Shown here piece by piece: positions 43,179 to 54,374 of a stretch of 64,000 nt of DNA. Each line of letters opens with the position of its first letter. The stretch's first letter is position 1. A model generated the notes under the pieces. The model ran no database searches, was not told the DNA's origin, and saw nothing but the letters and a program-made list of their open reading frames with translations. This DNA is from Wurfbainia villosa (lineage: Eukaryota; Streptophyta; Magnoliopsida; Zingiberales; Zingiberaceae): assembly GCA_025175895.1 (NCBI GenBank), contig CM045990.1:2914001-2978000 (forward strand), read 5' to 3'. The position numbers and the translations under genes were made by a program.

Positions 43179-44591
43179 AGGGTTTGTCTCTCTATCTTTT
43201 TGCTTTGAAGGCTTTTGTAATCGTAAAACTCCTACCTCCAACGAGGAGGAGTGTTTTAGTGAATTGCCCTCCGTACACGGTCTAGGACCATTAGGGCCTT
43301 GGAGTAGTAGCCGAAGGCTACGAACCAAGTAAAAAAACTATTTGTCTTATTTAGGTTTTATTTACATTTCCGCTGCGTTTAATTGTCTATCGAACGTTTT
43401 AAAAGAAAAGTTTTTATCGCTATTCACCCCCCCTCTAGCGATCCGCTTCGATCCAACAGTAAGTTCACTAGGCTCGGGGTCCTTGAGTCGGTGAAGGATG
43501 GCATTGCGAAGCTGTGCGCTTGGTGCATCCGAGGGACCGCCGGACGGGGAGCGAATGGAGTGAGCCCAAAGGGAAGCATACTTCTAGGGTATGAGACGCG
43601 AAGGATGGAGTTGCGAAGCCGTGCGCTTGGCGCATCCGAGGGACGTAGGCCGAGGGAAGAGAGCTTCGGTGGGGAACTCCATGAGGGATAAGGTGGACTT
43701 GGCCAAGTGGCTAAGACTGAGTGTCGGAGGCTCAAACTTGATGTTTGAGGGTTTACCCGATGGTCGGATGCTCAAACAACTTGGTGTTTGAGGTTTTGCT
43801 TGGCGCCGATCGCTATGGATCGGGTAGCGATCGAGATGTCGATCGCTATGGATCGGGTACATCGATCGATGCCGATGCAATGACGCCGAGGATGCTGGCC
43901 GATCGATGGGAGTGTCGCAAGCAACGCTCCATAGCCGATCGCGGCGACTACTAGGTCACCGGCCTGATCGGGCATCATCGATCGGGTAGGTGATCCGTTG
44001 GAACTTGTCTGACGTGGATCTGGCCGTTGTGAGACAACGGCTACAGGGGCAGTCGACTGGGGCCTTTTGGAAGTCGACTGCTAGGCGCAAAAATAGCTCG
44101 ATGCAAGTTATAAAAGGAGCTCGAGATGGAGGTTTTTGCCAAGGTTTTTGTAGAGCTATTGGAGAGGAATTGCTACTGCATTCCAGTCCTTCAAGAGCCA
44201 ATCAAAGCAAGCAACAAGCAAAGCGATCAAAGCAATCGGTGATAGTTTTCTTGTGTATTGTATTTGTGTATTTGCTTGTATTTCTATATTACATTGTAAT
44301 TTCTTGTGAGAGGTTTCTCCACCTCCGACGTGTTGTCGAGAAGGAGTGTTATAGTTAGTGCCGTGCGCATAACTAGAGCTCGGTGAGCTCGCCCGTGGAG
44401 TAGGAACCATTAGGTTCCGAACCACGTATATCTTGTGTTGTGTGATTGTGTATTGTTAGCTTCATTATTATTGTTATTCCGCTGCACTAACAATAATCGT
44501 AGACAAGCAACGCAAGAAGAATGAGTAAATTCCGACATCCATCGTAGAAGGGCTATTCACCCTCCTCTAGCCGGCCGTTCGATCCCCTACA

Positions 44592-45932
44592 CGATTCATT
44601 GGAGCTGTTGAAGGGTTTCAGAAATAGTTCTGGATCAACCGTTGATCTTTTCGGTTAATTAGGGATCATGATGTACTACTAGGTGCCACTCATGATAGTT
44701 CTATAATTAATGGTTAATTATAGATGACCAACATAAATCGAGAATCTATTTGGTCACACGCACATCGAGCGTAATCCGAAGGATTCAAAACGAGCTTGAG
44801 AATGAGATTCTCAGACCGAGAGAAACTAGGTTTGGTTGGACCAAACAAGAAGTGAGCATGAAATCATTTCAGGCGCAATGGAAGCGTGGATGGGCCGTGT
44901 CTTATGAAGACATGATGGATGAACCAAATTGGTTTGGTTCTAATCCAATGGTGGAGAATAAACCAAAGGGGTTTGGTTTGTTTTAAACGAATGAACCAAA
45001 GTTGGTTCGGTTCGTTTTAACTTAAAATAGACCAAATCGGTTTGGTTTATTTTAACTTAAATTAATGGAGCGGGTTAACGGGCTTTTGGTTATGATCCGA
45101 TAACCATTAGGAGAATTTATTCTCTATAAAATAGAGCTTAAGGGTTTTGTGAAAACCTAATCCAAGCAACCCCAAAGTTGTCGCCCACCCTCTCCTTCTC
45201 CTCTTGTGGTCGACGCCCAAACCCTAGCCGCCGCCCACCCTTGTGCCACTGTCCAAGCTTGTTGCTGGCGTCCAAGCTTCAGCCGGCGATCCTCCGGCGA
45301 CCCTCCGGTGACCAAGGACTTGCTGGCCCTCTTCTCTTTAGCCGGCGCAAACTCCTCCACCAAGCTGTCCGTTTTCTGGACAACTTGTTTCTTTCGTGTC
45401 GGAGCGTCGTTTGGACGATGTTTGGAGCTCCGACAGTGGCTACTTTGTTGGGGATTCGATCTCCGGTAATCCTCAGAGAGGACGAAGGATTCGTCAAACG
45501 GTTGGCTAATACTTCTCCGGAGAAGCGAGTTTTTGAGGACTCGTTTTGAATCCGAATTTTGATTCAGATTGTGATCTTCTCTCGATCACATCGTCTTCGA
45601 CAAGAGGCTAGTGACTCGTACGAAGACGAGGCTCGTGACTTTGTGAAGTCATCCCGAAGATACTCGGTGTGTATACGGATAGAGGCGATTCTAGCGAGAA
45701 TCGCTCTGGTTGATGCCTTTCCCACTACACGTGATACGTAAGGTATACGTAGAATAAATTTCCTTTTATTTCAAAATTTGAAAGTATGATTATGTCTACA
45801 CATGTTGTACTATGCATGTGTGTGGTGTGTGTGTTGTAATAAATTAGATTTATTATTTTTATTTCTTCCGCTGTGCACATGTTTACGAAACATATTCGAA
45901 CACACACTCGCTGCGGTGCCGGAAACCCAACA
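44592..45932 (+). repeat. C1 5' LTR, partial (1341 bp)
   Basis: Aligns with 52019-53380 of the 3' LTR and ends GGAAACCCAACA. It holds a series of AACCAAA(N)nGGTTTGGTT near-palindromes (44830-45048) followed by a TATA box (TATAAAAT, 45125-45132). The transcribed part (45170-45540) reads by chance as frames up to 123 codons. Confidence 0.9.
44830..45048. promoter_or_regulatory. AACCAAA/TTTGGTT near-palindrome cluster upstream of C1 TATA
   Basis: Five elements: 44830-44846 (GTTTGGTTGGACCAAAC), 44921-44940, 44960-44979, 44993-45013 and 45030-45048, each pairing ACCAAA with TTTGGT or a variant. The last lies 77 bp before the TATA box. Repeated in the C1 3' LTR (about 52256-52475) and in C2 (about 55260-55480). 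A regulatory role is inferred. Confidence 0.6.
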
Positions 45933-45933
45933 G

Positions 45934-45945
45934 TGGTATCAGAGC
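45934..45945 (+). promoter_or_regulatory. C1 primer binding site
   Basis: Perfect TGGTATCAGAGC one base after the LTR end at 45932. Confidence 0.95.
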
Positions 45946-47221
45946 CCAGGTTGTGTTTCGACATAATCGTAAAATTGTTTTGTGATAGTTATAATGGTAT
46001 TTCTGGAAATTTTTTTCTTTTGGAAAGTTAGAAGTATTTATGGAAATTTTTAATTTTGGAAAGTCTAGAAGTATTTATGAAAATCTTCTACTTTTGGAAA
46101 GTTGGAAGTATTTATGGAAATTGATATTTTCCATAAATAAAATATTTGATTAGATTTGGAAATTTGTTTCCTAATTTAATCATGATTTGATTTGGAAAAT
46201 CAAATCTTAAAAATATTTTATTTCCATATGTAGTTTTGATGATTTAGGAAATTTGTTTCCTAAATTGACTTTTCTTAATCAACACTTTCCACAAATAAAA
46301 TATGTGATTAGATTTGGAAATTTATTTCCTAATTTAATCATGATTTGATTTGGAGAATCAAATCTCAAACATATTTTATTTCCATAAATAGTTATGACAT
46401 ATAAGGAAATTTTGTACATATCATAATTGTATGCCATGTAATTGCATTAGATGCATATCATTATGCCATGCGTGTCGTGACATGTAGATGTATGCCATGT
46501 ATGTCATGCCATGTAGATAATAGTTATTTGCATGCAAAGAGGATGAGACATAAAAACCCTTACTCAATATTAAAGCCTACATCTTCCATTAATATGGTTA
46601 GAACTAGAGTTCCGTTTCTTGTTTGGGTTGTTGGACTCTCTCCAAGCCCGGCTCGAACCCGAACATGTTCAAACCATGGAATAGTTTAATACTAATATGG
46701 TAAGAGTCAGAGGTCAATCGTTAGCTTTGGTTGTTGGACTCTCTCCAAGCCGGGCTAATTGGTTGAATGCGCTCTAACCATATTAAAACTATTTCTCGAT
46801 TAATGGGTTGGCTTTAACCTGGAGCATCGACTTGTTGGACTATCTCCAAGGTCGATGTGAAGGGAGGTGAAGTTGGGTGCTATGCATATGATGCATACTT
46901 GTTAATGAGTTAACAACCCGATGTATGTGTTAACATTCAATAAGTTTATAGCACATTGTGATAGTTGCATATATGTGATATGCAATTGGTATATTTGATA
47001 CCTACCATCGTAGTTATGAATGACTTGTTGGACTCTCTCCAAGGTTGTTCATATCTATGTTGGATATCAACCCATTCGGAGATGGACCTACGATCTCCCG
47101 AAGTGATTTTGGGGTTTTTGAAATTCGAAAAATGAATGAGATTTATAAATGTATGTTGATGCATTTTAAAATCATTTTCTCATATATGCTCGTTTTGTAT
47201 TTCTAGGTTAATCGATTGATC
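45946..47221 (+). repeat. C1 leader with hairpin-forming and 16-bp dispersed repeats
   Basis: A ~105-bp unit occurs at 46127-46228 and 46285-46391; each copy begins TTTCCA(T/C)AAATAAAATAT and ends with the reverse complement, so each can fold on itself. Downstream, TTGGACTCTCTCCAAG occurs at 46631, 46734, 46835 (one change) and 47038. No coding signal. Confidence 0.85.
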
Positions 47222-48053
47222 ATGACGTCTTTGAATTTGCGCACTATTTTGGATTCAAACAAATTGACTGGGCCTAAGTTCTTGGACTGGCTTAGAAACT
47301 TGAGAATTGTTCTCAAGGCGGAAAAGCTAGCGTATGCCCTTGAATAGCCTCTTCCCAACCGTCCTAGGGACGATGCAACTCCAGACCAATTATTGGCCTA
47401 TCAGAAACATGTGGCAGATTCTGAACTGGCGAGTTGCATCATGCTAGCTGCGATGGTACCTGAGCTTCAAAAGCAGCATGAGCATATGGATGCTAATACC
47501 ATTGTCTTTCATCTTCATGAGTTGTTTGATGAGCAAGCGAGATCCGAAAGGTTCGAAGTCTCCAGGCTCCTCTTCACCTCTAAGATGCAAGAAGGTTCAT
47601 CTGTAGTGCAGTTTGTGCTAAAGATGAACGGGTACATCGAGCGGCTGGCCACCCTCGGGTTTGTGATGGATCATGAATTAAGTATTGACTTAATTCTGTA
47701 TTGTTTGCCCAAGAGTTTCTCACAATTTGTGATGAAATATCGGATGAACAAATTAGAATTCACTATTCCTGAGCTCCTCAGTATGCTGAAGACTATGGAG
47801 CCTTCTGTGAAGCATGAGGAGAAGGTGGTTCTGTTAGTTGATTCCTCAAAGAAAGGTTCTAAGAGGAAGGCAAAGGAACAGAAGAAAGGGAAGAACAAGA
47901 AGGCTAAGAAGGTAGAACCAGCACAAAAGGGCACTTGCCATCATTGTGGCAAGGAAGGCCACTGGCGAAAAAACTGTAAGATTTATCTTGAGTCCGTGAA
48001 GAAGAAGAAGGCATCCGATGCCCCATCCTCTTTAGGTATCTTCGTTATTGATT
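47222..48053 (+). pseudogene. C1 Gag
   Basis: ATG at 47222 gives TSLNLRTILDSNKLTGPKF, LDWLRNLRIVLKAEKLAYALE, then TAG at 47345-47347. After it the same frame stays open: YQKHVADSELASCIMLAAMVPELQ, ELFDEQARSERFEVSRLLF, KMQEGSSVVQFVLKMNGYIERL, IPELLSMLKTMEPS, a lysine-rich stretch and one CCHC knuckle (CHHCGKEGHWRKNC, about 47938-47979). Only the early stop separates it from an intact Gag. Confidence 0.92.
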
Positions 48054-48649
48054 GTCATTCTATTTCCTTAGATACTTGGGTATTGGATACTGGGTGTGGC
48101 TCACATATATGTAATGACATACAGGGGCTAAGGAATAGAAGAAGACTCGTCAGAGGGGAGTCAAATTTGCGAGTTGGCAATGGAGCAAAGGTTGCTGCGG
48201 TCACCATCGGAACTTATTTACTGAAGCTCCCTAGTGGACTAGTCTTAGAACTGGAAAATTGCTATTGTGTTCCTTCTCTAATAAAGAACATTGTTTCTAT
48301 TTCCTGCTTAAATAGAAATGGTTACCATTTGATGTTTAGTAACAAATGTTGTTATATAACTTTGAATGGCGTACTTTATGGAATTGGAACTTTGAGCAAT
48401 GGTATTTATACGTTGGATGTATCCAGTGACATTTTCAATATCGAAGCGAGCAACAAGCGTGCTCGAAAGGATAATCAATTAGACTCCTACATGTGGCATT
48501 ATTGTCTTGGCCATGCAAGCAAGAAATGCATGTCCGAATTACACCGATGTGGAATTCTGAAATCGTTTGAATTGGATTTATACGATACATGCGAATCATG
48601 ATTAAAAGGCAAGATGACTAAGTTACCTTTTACAGGAAAAGGTGAATGA
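48054..48649 (+). pseudogene. C1 protease and pre-integrase domain
   Basis: In frame with Gag: WVLDTGCGSHICND carries the intact D-T-G active site, followed by LRVGNGAKVAAVTIGTYLLKL, the CYCVPSLIKNIVSISCLNRNGY stretch, and the pre-integrase HYCLGHASKKCMSELHRCGIL with H and C zinc ligands. Stops at 48599-48601 (C2 has a cysteine codon here) and 48647-48649 interrupt it. Confidence 0.92.
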
Positions 48650-49400
48650 GTGGGAGAGTTGCTAGGTCTAATACATACTGATGTATGTGGACCTATGTCA
48701 ACTCAAGCTTTAGGAGGCTATAGCTACTTCATTACCTTCACCGATGATCACTCACGGTTTGGGTATGTGTTCTTGATGAAACACAAGTTTGAAGCTTTTG
48801 AAAGGTTCAAAGAATTCAGAAATGAAGTAGAGAAACAACATGACAAGAGTATTAAAATACTTCGATCGGATCAAAGTGGTGAATACTTAAGTCAAGAGTT
48901 TCTAGATTATCTAAGAGACAATGGTATATTGTCTCAATGAACTCCGCCATATACATCACAGCATAATGGTGTATCTGAGAGGCGTAACCAGACCTTGTTG
49001 GACATGGTCAGGTCAATGATGAATAATGCGAATCTTCCCAAGTCCTTTTGGGGCTATGCACTTCAGACAACTGTTTACTTGTTAAACAGAATGTCAACCA
49101 AGGTAGTCTCCACTACTCCATATGAGATATGGAATAGTAAGAAACCTCAAGTATCTTACTTGAAGATATGGGGTTGTCCTGCTTATGTGAAGCGTACTGT
49201 ATCAGACAAATTGGATGCTAAGTCTGATAAATGTCTATTTATTGGATACCCTAAGAAAACAAGGGGTTACCAATTCTATCATCCTGTGGAACAAAAGGTG
49301 TTTGTTTCAAGGCATGCTGTGTTTCTAGAGAAAGAGTTTCTCTTTCAAGAAAACAGTGGGAGTGTCGTCGAGCTTGAGGAGGCTCGAGAGACTCAAATAG
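48650..49400 (+). pseudogene. C1 integrase
   Basis: LLGLIHTDVCGPM holds the first catalytic D, ILRSDQSGEYLSQEF the second, VSERRNQTLLDMVRSMM the E. TGA at 48938-48940 lies between the second and third. After it come WGYALQTTVYLLNRM, LKIWGCPAYVKRTVSDKLD and CLFIGYPKKTRGYQFY, the conserved C-terminal region. All three acidic residues are kept. Confidence 0.92.
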
Positions 49401-51139
49401 ACATTGATGAGATACTTGGTGAAGCACAACAGCCGATAAATCATAGTGATGAGCAATCGACTGGACCTATTGAAACACCACATCTTCGTAGATATGGTAG
49501 AACACACAATATTCTTGAGAGATATGGTTTTCTCGTAAGTGAATCGAATGACATGTTACTCATTGATGATGAGGAGCCTACTAGTTATGAAGAAGTTCTG
49601 ACAAGTTCAGAAAGGGATAAGTGGCTTGAAGCCATGAAGTTGGAAATGAATTCCATGTATGAAAACCAAGTTTGGAACTTGGTTGACCCACCTGAAGGCA
49701 TAAAGCCTATAGGGTGCAAGTGGGTTTTCAAGAAGAAAACCGACATGGATGGTAATGTGATTACCTATAAGGCTAGATTGGTGGAGAAAGGATATCGTCA
49801 AAAATAAGGTGTTGATTATGAAAAAACTTATTCATCTGTTGCTATGCTTAAATCCATTCGGATGCTCCTGGCCATAGCGGCTCATTATGATTATGAGATA
49901 TGGCAGATAGATGTGAAAACAACTTTCCTTAATGGAAACCTACTCGAGGACGTGTATATGAAACAGCCTGAGGGTTTCACATCGGTTGATAAAACCAAGG
50001 TATGCAAATTGCGATGGTCCATATATGGATTGAAGCAAGCATCCAGGAGATGGAATATCCATTTTGATGAAACAATCAAAAGGTTTGATTTCTCACAAAA
50101 TCCCGACGAACCTTGTGTGTAAAAGAAGGTTAGTGGGAGTGCAGTCGTGTTCCTAGTATTGTATGTCGATGACATATTACTTATAGAAAACGATGTTTTA
50201 GTCTTACAGTCAGTTAAGATTTGGTTGTCTAAGACATTCTCCATGAAAGACCTGGGAGAAGCAACATACATCCTCGGGATTAAGATATATAGAGATAGAT
50301 CGAAACAATTGCTTGGTCTTTCGCAGTCTACATATATAGACCGAGTGCTAAAGAGGTTTAGCATGTCGGAATCCAAGAAAGGTTTCCTACCCATCAGGAA
50401 TGGGATACACCTTTCGAAGTCTATGTGTCCGTGCACAGAAGACGAGAGGATTTGCAAGAGTAAGATTCCCTATGCATCTGCAATAGGATCTATAATGTAT
50501 GTTATGTTATGTACGAGGCCCGATGTATCGTATGCTCTGAGTGTCATGAGTAGATACCAGTCTGATCCAGGAATGGATCATTGGGTGGATGTTAAGACAA
50601 TCCTTTACTTGAAAAGAACTAAGGATGTGTTCCTAATATATGGAGAAGGGGACATGGTGATACGCGGCTATACGGATGCCAGCTTTTAGACAGACAAGAA
50701 TGATTCCAGGTCTCAGTCTGGATACGTGTTCACCTTGAATGGAGGCGCAGTAAGTTGAAAAAGTTTCAAACAAGACACTGTAGCGGATTCTACCACTGAG
50801 GCAGAATACATTGCAGCTTCGGAAGCAGCAAAGGAAGCAATTTGAATCAAGAAGTTCATTTATGAACTTGGTGTGGTTCCAGCTATTGTTGAAGCAATAC
50901 CGGTCTACTGCGACAACAATGGAGCAATTGCACAGGCGAAAGAGCCAAGGTCTCATCAACGATCCAAACATGTGTTTCGTCGCTATCATCTGATCAGAGA
51001 GATAATTAGTAGGAAGGAAATACAAATCGAGAAAATCCCCACTGAAAGGAACTTAGCGGATCCTTTGACTAAGGCATTACCTCAAAGTAAGTTTGAGGGT
51101 CATGTTAGAGCCTATGGTATTGGATACCGTAGCGATTAG
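49401..51139 (+). pseudogene. C1 reverse transcriptase and RNase H
   Basis: RT: WNLVDPPEGIKPIGCKWVFKKK, YKARLVEKGYRQK, then TAA at 49805-49807; IRMLLAIAAHYDYEIWQIDVKTTFLNG, SIYGLKQASRRWNIHFDE, TAA at 50120-50122; the catalytic LYVDDILLI near 50160. RNase H: RGYTDASF, TAG at 50687-50689; TGA at 50756-50758 and 50843-50845; AEYIAASEA, YCDNNGAIAQAKEPRSHQRSKHVFRRYHLIREI and NLADPLTKALPQSKFEGHV. Frame otherwise continuous, so decay is by point mutation. Confidence 0.92.
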
Positions 51140-51144
51140 CATTA

Positions 51145-51159
51145 GGCCAAGTGGGAGTT
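51145..51159 (+). promoter_or_regulatory. C1 polypurine tract region
   Basis: GGCCAAGTGGGAGTT ends directly before the LTR start TGTTAGTAATATATGAG. Confidence 0.85.
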
Positions 51160-53380
51160 TGTTAGTAATATATGAGAGATGTCCTAAGGCAATCGCCTTA
51201 TGTTTGAACCATTTATATGATAAATGAAGATTCACTATTTGAGTATACATGTTTTCATGTATTTGATTAGATCTTAAACTCATTTACTGAATGTCCAAGA
51301 TACGATTCACAGCATGAGAGAATTTGTGATTGGATCACAACTAGTGAGTATCTCTACATGTGTAATTGTGATGTATCGAAATTATCCCTAGTCGATGAAT
51401 TGATAGATTAGGACACTATCAAATCTGTCGAGACTAGCACGAGGTATACTCCTTGGTGTATCCAAGCAGCTGATTCTCACTGGCTGGAGACATTGTGATG
51501 TCCGGAGTTAATCGTGGATGCTAGTTATAGTAACTAGTTCATTGGAGTGACCAGCCGTAAGACTTCATATGGTTCTCTGCATATATAGATATGTCAATGA
51601 AGTTCTTATTGCAGCTTAAGTGCGATGTTCCTTTGACTTATGGTATTCAAGTCATCTTGATCATAAAGACTTATGCTTTGACATCTTAAGCAAGCATCTC
51701 TGAGGAGATGTGGACCCGGGATGATTGGGTATATGTCAAAGTGATCGAAGGTGTTTGAATAGCCTATAAAGGATTCACCACTCCTTGCAAGGAGATGTAT
51801 ACCCATGGCCTCTCGTCGGATTGTTACTAAAATCTTTGGCCAAAGCATTACATGTTTAGAGTAAGGTACTCTTGGATACATGTGCAGTAACTAGAATCCG
51901 TAGGACGAGGAAATGATACTTGGGCTAGGTGTGACGTAGTCAACCTAGTGGGGACTGACACAATAGACCATGTCCTGAACCGAGTGGGTATAATATGAGT
52001 GAAGGGAATGGGGCATGATTCATTGGAGCTACTAAAGGGTTTCAGAAATAGTTCTGGATCAACCGTTGATGTTTTCGGTTAATTGGGGATCATGATGTAC
52101 TACTAGGTGCCACTCATGATCGTTCTATAATTAATGGTTAATTATAGACGACCAACATAAATCGAGAACCTATTTGGTCACACGCACAACGAGCGTAATC
52201 CGAAGGATTTAAAACAAGCTTGAGAATGAGATTCTCAGACCGAGAGAAACTAGGTTTGGTTGGACCAAACAAGGAGCGAGCATGAAATCGTTTCAGGCGC
52301 AATGGAAGCATGGATGGGTCATGTCTTATGAAGACATGATGGATCAACCAAATTGGTTTGGTTCTAATCCAATGGTGGAGAATAAACCAAAGGGGTTTGG
52401 TTTGTTTTAAACGAATGAACCAAAGTTGGTTCGGTTCATTTTAACTTAAAATAGACCAAATTGGTTTGGTTTATTTTAACTTAAATTAATGGAGCGGATT
52501 AACGGGCTTTTGGTTATGATCTGATAACCATTAGGAGAATTTGTTCTCTATAAAATAGGGCTTAAGGGTTTTGTGAAAACCTAATCCAAGTAACTCCAAA
52601 GTTGCCGCCCACCCTCTCCTTCTCCTATTGTTGTCGACGCCCAAACCCTAGCCACCACCCACCCTTGTGCCGCCGTCCAAGCTTGTTGCCGACATCAAAG
52701 CTTCAGCCGGCGATCCTTCGGCGACCCTCCGGTGATCCTCCTTGGCTCCGGTGACCAAGGACTTGCTGGCCCTCTTCTCTTTGGCCGGCGTAAACTCCTC
52801 CACCAAGCTGTCCAGTTTTCTGGACAGCTTGTTTCTTTCGTGTCGGAGCATCATTTGGACGACGTTTGGAGCTCCTACAGCGGCTACTTTATCGGGGATT
52901 CGATCTCCGTTAATCCTCAGAGGTGGAGGACAAAGGATTCGTCAAACGGTTGGCGAATACTTCTCCGGAGAAGCGAGTTTTTGAGGACTCGTTTTGAATC
53001 CGAATTTTGATTTGGATCGTGATCTTCTCTCGATCACATCGTCTTCGACACGAGGCTAGTGACTCGTATGAAGATGAGGCTCATGACTTTGTGAAGTCAT
53101 CCCGAAGATACTTGGCGTGGATACGGATAGAGGCGATTCTAGCGAGGATCGCTCCGGTTGATGTCTTTCCCGCTACACGTGATACGTAAGATATACGTAG
53201 AATAAATTTCCTTTTATTGCAAAATTTGAAACTACGATTATGTCTACACATATTGTACTATGCATGCGTGTGGTGTGTGTGTTATAATAAATTAGATTTA
53301 TTAATTTTATTTCTTCCGCTGTGCACATGTTTACGAAACATGTTCGAACACACACTCGCTGCGGTGCGGGAAACCCAACA
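51160..53380 (+). repeat. C1 3' LTR (2221 bp)
   Basis: Full-length LTR, starting TGTTAGTAATAT and ending GGAAACCCAACA. TATA box TATAAAAT near 52549. The first ~860 bp have no partner at the 5' end but match Cp LTRs and the C2 3' LTR. Confidence 0.93.
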
Positions 53381-54374
53381 GGTTCATCATATGAACCTAA
53401 TCTCCATCTAATTGCCCTTTGTGTGTGACCCTATAGATTCTTGTAACGTTGAAAATGCTCCTAAATCAATTTAGGAACATAAGCAATGAGCGGTATCTAG
53501 CAACACATCATTGCTACCCAAGTTACAAGAATGTTGAGATCCAACATCACCTTTGTGACTACTAATTGTGACTCTCATAATATGTGACAATGTCCCTCTA
53601 TCCTTGACATCTAGATTGACCAATTGAGACATAGACCGTGTCATCCTCGGTACAATCTATATCTTGAACTCCAAGTAGACTCACTCTAATCAAATGAGCT
53701 CAATATCTCATATTGACCCATTTGGGCATGGCCATGCACTTCGTGGTCTCACTCTATCAAGAATAACGATGTCACTTCCGTCATATAGGAGGGATATATC
53801 CCATCTACATCACTCACATCCCTCCGCATAATTTGTTTCATACCCAGTAATCGCCTTTATAGTCCACCCATTTATGGGTGACGTTTGACGAAGCCAAAGT
53901 ATGCAACTCCTTATGTAGGGAACCATGGTGACTTCAGGTCCAAGAACTAATAGTCATACTAATAGTCACATGAGAAAGTATATGACACTCATATAACGAT
54001 CCATGATACTTTCTCATGGCGGGTCATTCAGTATACATTCTCTAATGCATACCCATGTGTCAACTTGATATCTCATATCCATGACTTGTGAGATTAAGTC
54101 ATCGTGTTGACCTACATGCTAGTCTCTACGCATTAACATTATCCCTGAATGTTAATACTTAACTAGGAATGATTAAGAGTAGTGTTCTCTATATCATCTC
54201 ATTATCGATTCAACCAATCGATTGATAAAGATAAGAACCATCTACTCAAGGATGTTATTATACTTAGTTATTTGGTACCAGTACAAGTAAATATAATAAC
54301 CATGCCTTTATAAATAGGAATATGATATAATAAAGTCCATACAACAATCATCACATGATTGACTCTAGGGCTTT
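53381..54374 (-). repeat. Fragment of an A-type LTR between C1 and C2
   Basis: About 990 bp aligning with 4908-5894 of the A LTR with few differences, in the same orientation. It lacks the A LTR's U5 side and the last bases of its start (CACTAACA). Both C1 and C2 end exactly at its borders. TATA-like TTTATAAATAGG at 54307-54318 corresponds to the one in A. Confidence 0.88.

Larger units (their letters stand above)
33031..43458 (+). mobile_element. Solo LTR E1, interrupted by E2
   Basis: Starts TGTTGGTACAGTAGGC and ends CGATCCAACA; flanked by gtaag at 33026-33030 and 43459-43463 inside the D LTR. Without E2 it is about 1130 bp with no internal genes. TATA box at 33657-33664, CAGTCGACTG upstream at 33440-33449. 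Confidence 0.92.
28961..44591 (+). mobile_element. Element D: gag-only LTR retrotransposon
   Basis: Truncated 5' LTR (about 28966-29597), PBS at 29600, intact gag 29656-31230, 1.5 kb noncoding, polypurine tract, and 3' LTR 32773-44591 interrupted by E1/E2. No protease, integrase, RT or RNase H can be read on either strand between 31231 and 32772. By gag type and LTR start it belongs with the SIRE-like group. It could only move using enzymes supplied by a relative. Such elements are known in plants as TR-GAG-type non-autonomous elements. Confidence 0.85.
32773..44591 (+). repeat. D 3' LTR, split by E1 and E2
   Basis: The LTR consists of 32773-33030 and 43464-44591, about 1386 bp once E1/E2 and one target copy are removed. 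It starts TGTTGGTGCAATTGGCCC and ends CCCTACA. The second part contains a direct repeat of GATCGCTATGGATCGGGTA (43808 and 43845 areas), a CAGTCGACTG (44049-44058) and a TATA box (44109-44116). A truncated C1 LTR follows at 44592. Confidence 0.87.
44592..53380 (+). mobile_element. Element C1: copia element, 5' LTR truncated
   Basis: Partial 5' LTR 44592-45932, PBS, 1.3 kb leader, gag-pol 47222-51139 in largely one frame, polypurine tract, full 3' LTR 51160-53380. The first ~860 bp of the 5' LTR are absent where D's LTR abuts. About nine stop codons interrupt pol, mostly transitions. It is closely related to C2, which lies 1 kb away in opposite orientation. Confidence 0.92.

Noticed and set aside
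45178..45549. 123-codon frame in the C1 5' LTR and its counterparts at 52732-53010 and 54745-55140
   Set aside because: All three are the same LTR segment downstream of the TATA box; frames differ between copies and indels are not in multiples of three, so no selection for coding is visible.
53381..54374. A-LTR fragment as a separate solo LTR
   Set aside because: Both its ends are missing relative to 4110-5902, so it cannot be a complete LTR; it is a remnant of the sequence C1 and C2 entered.
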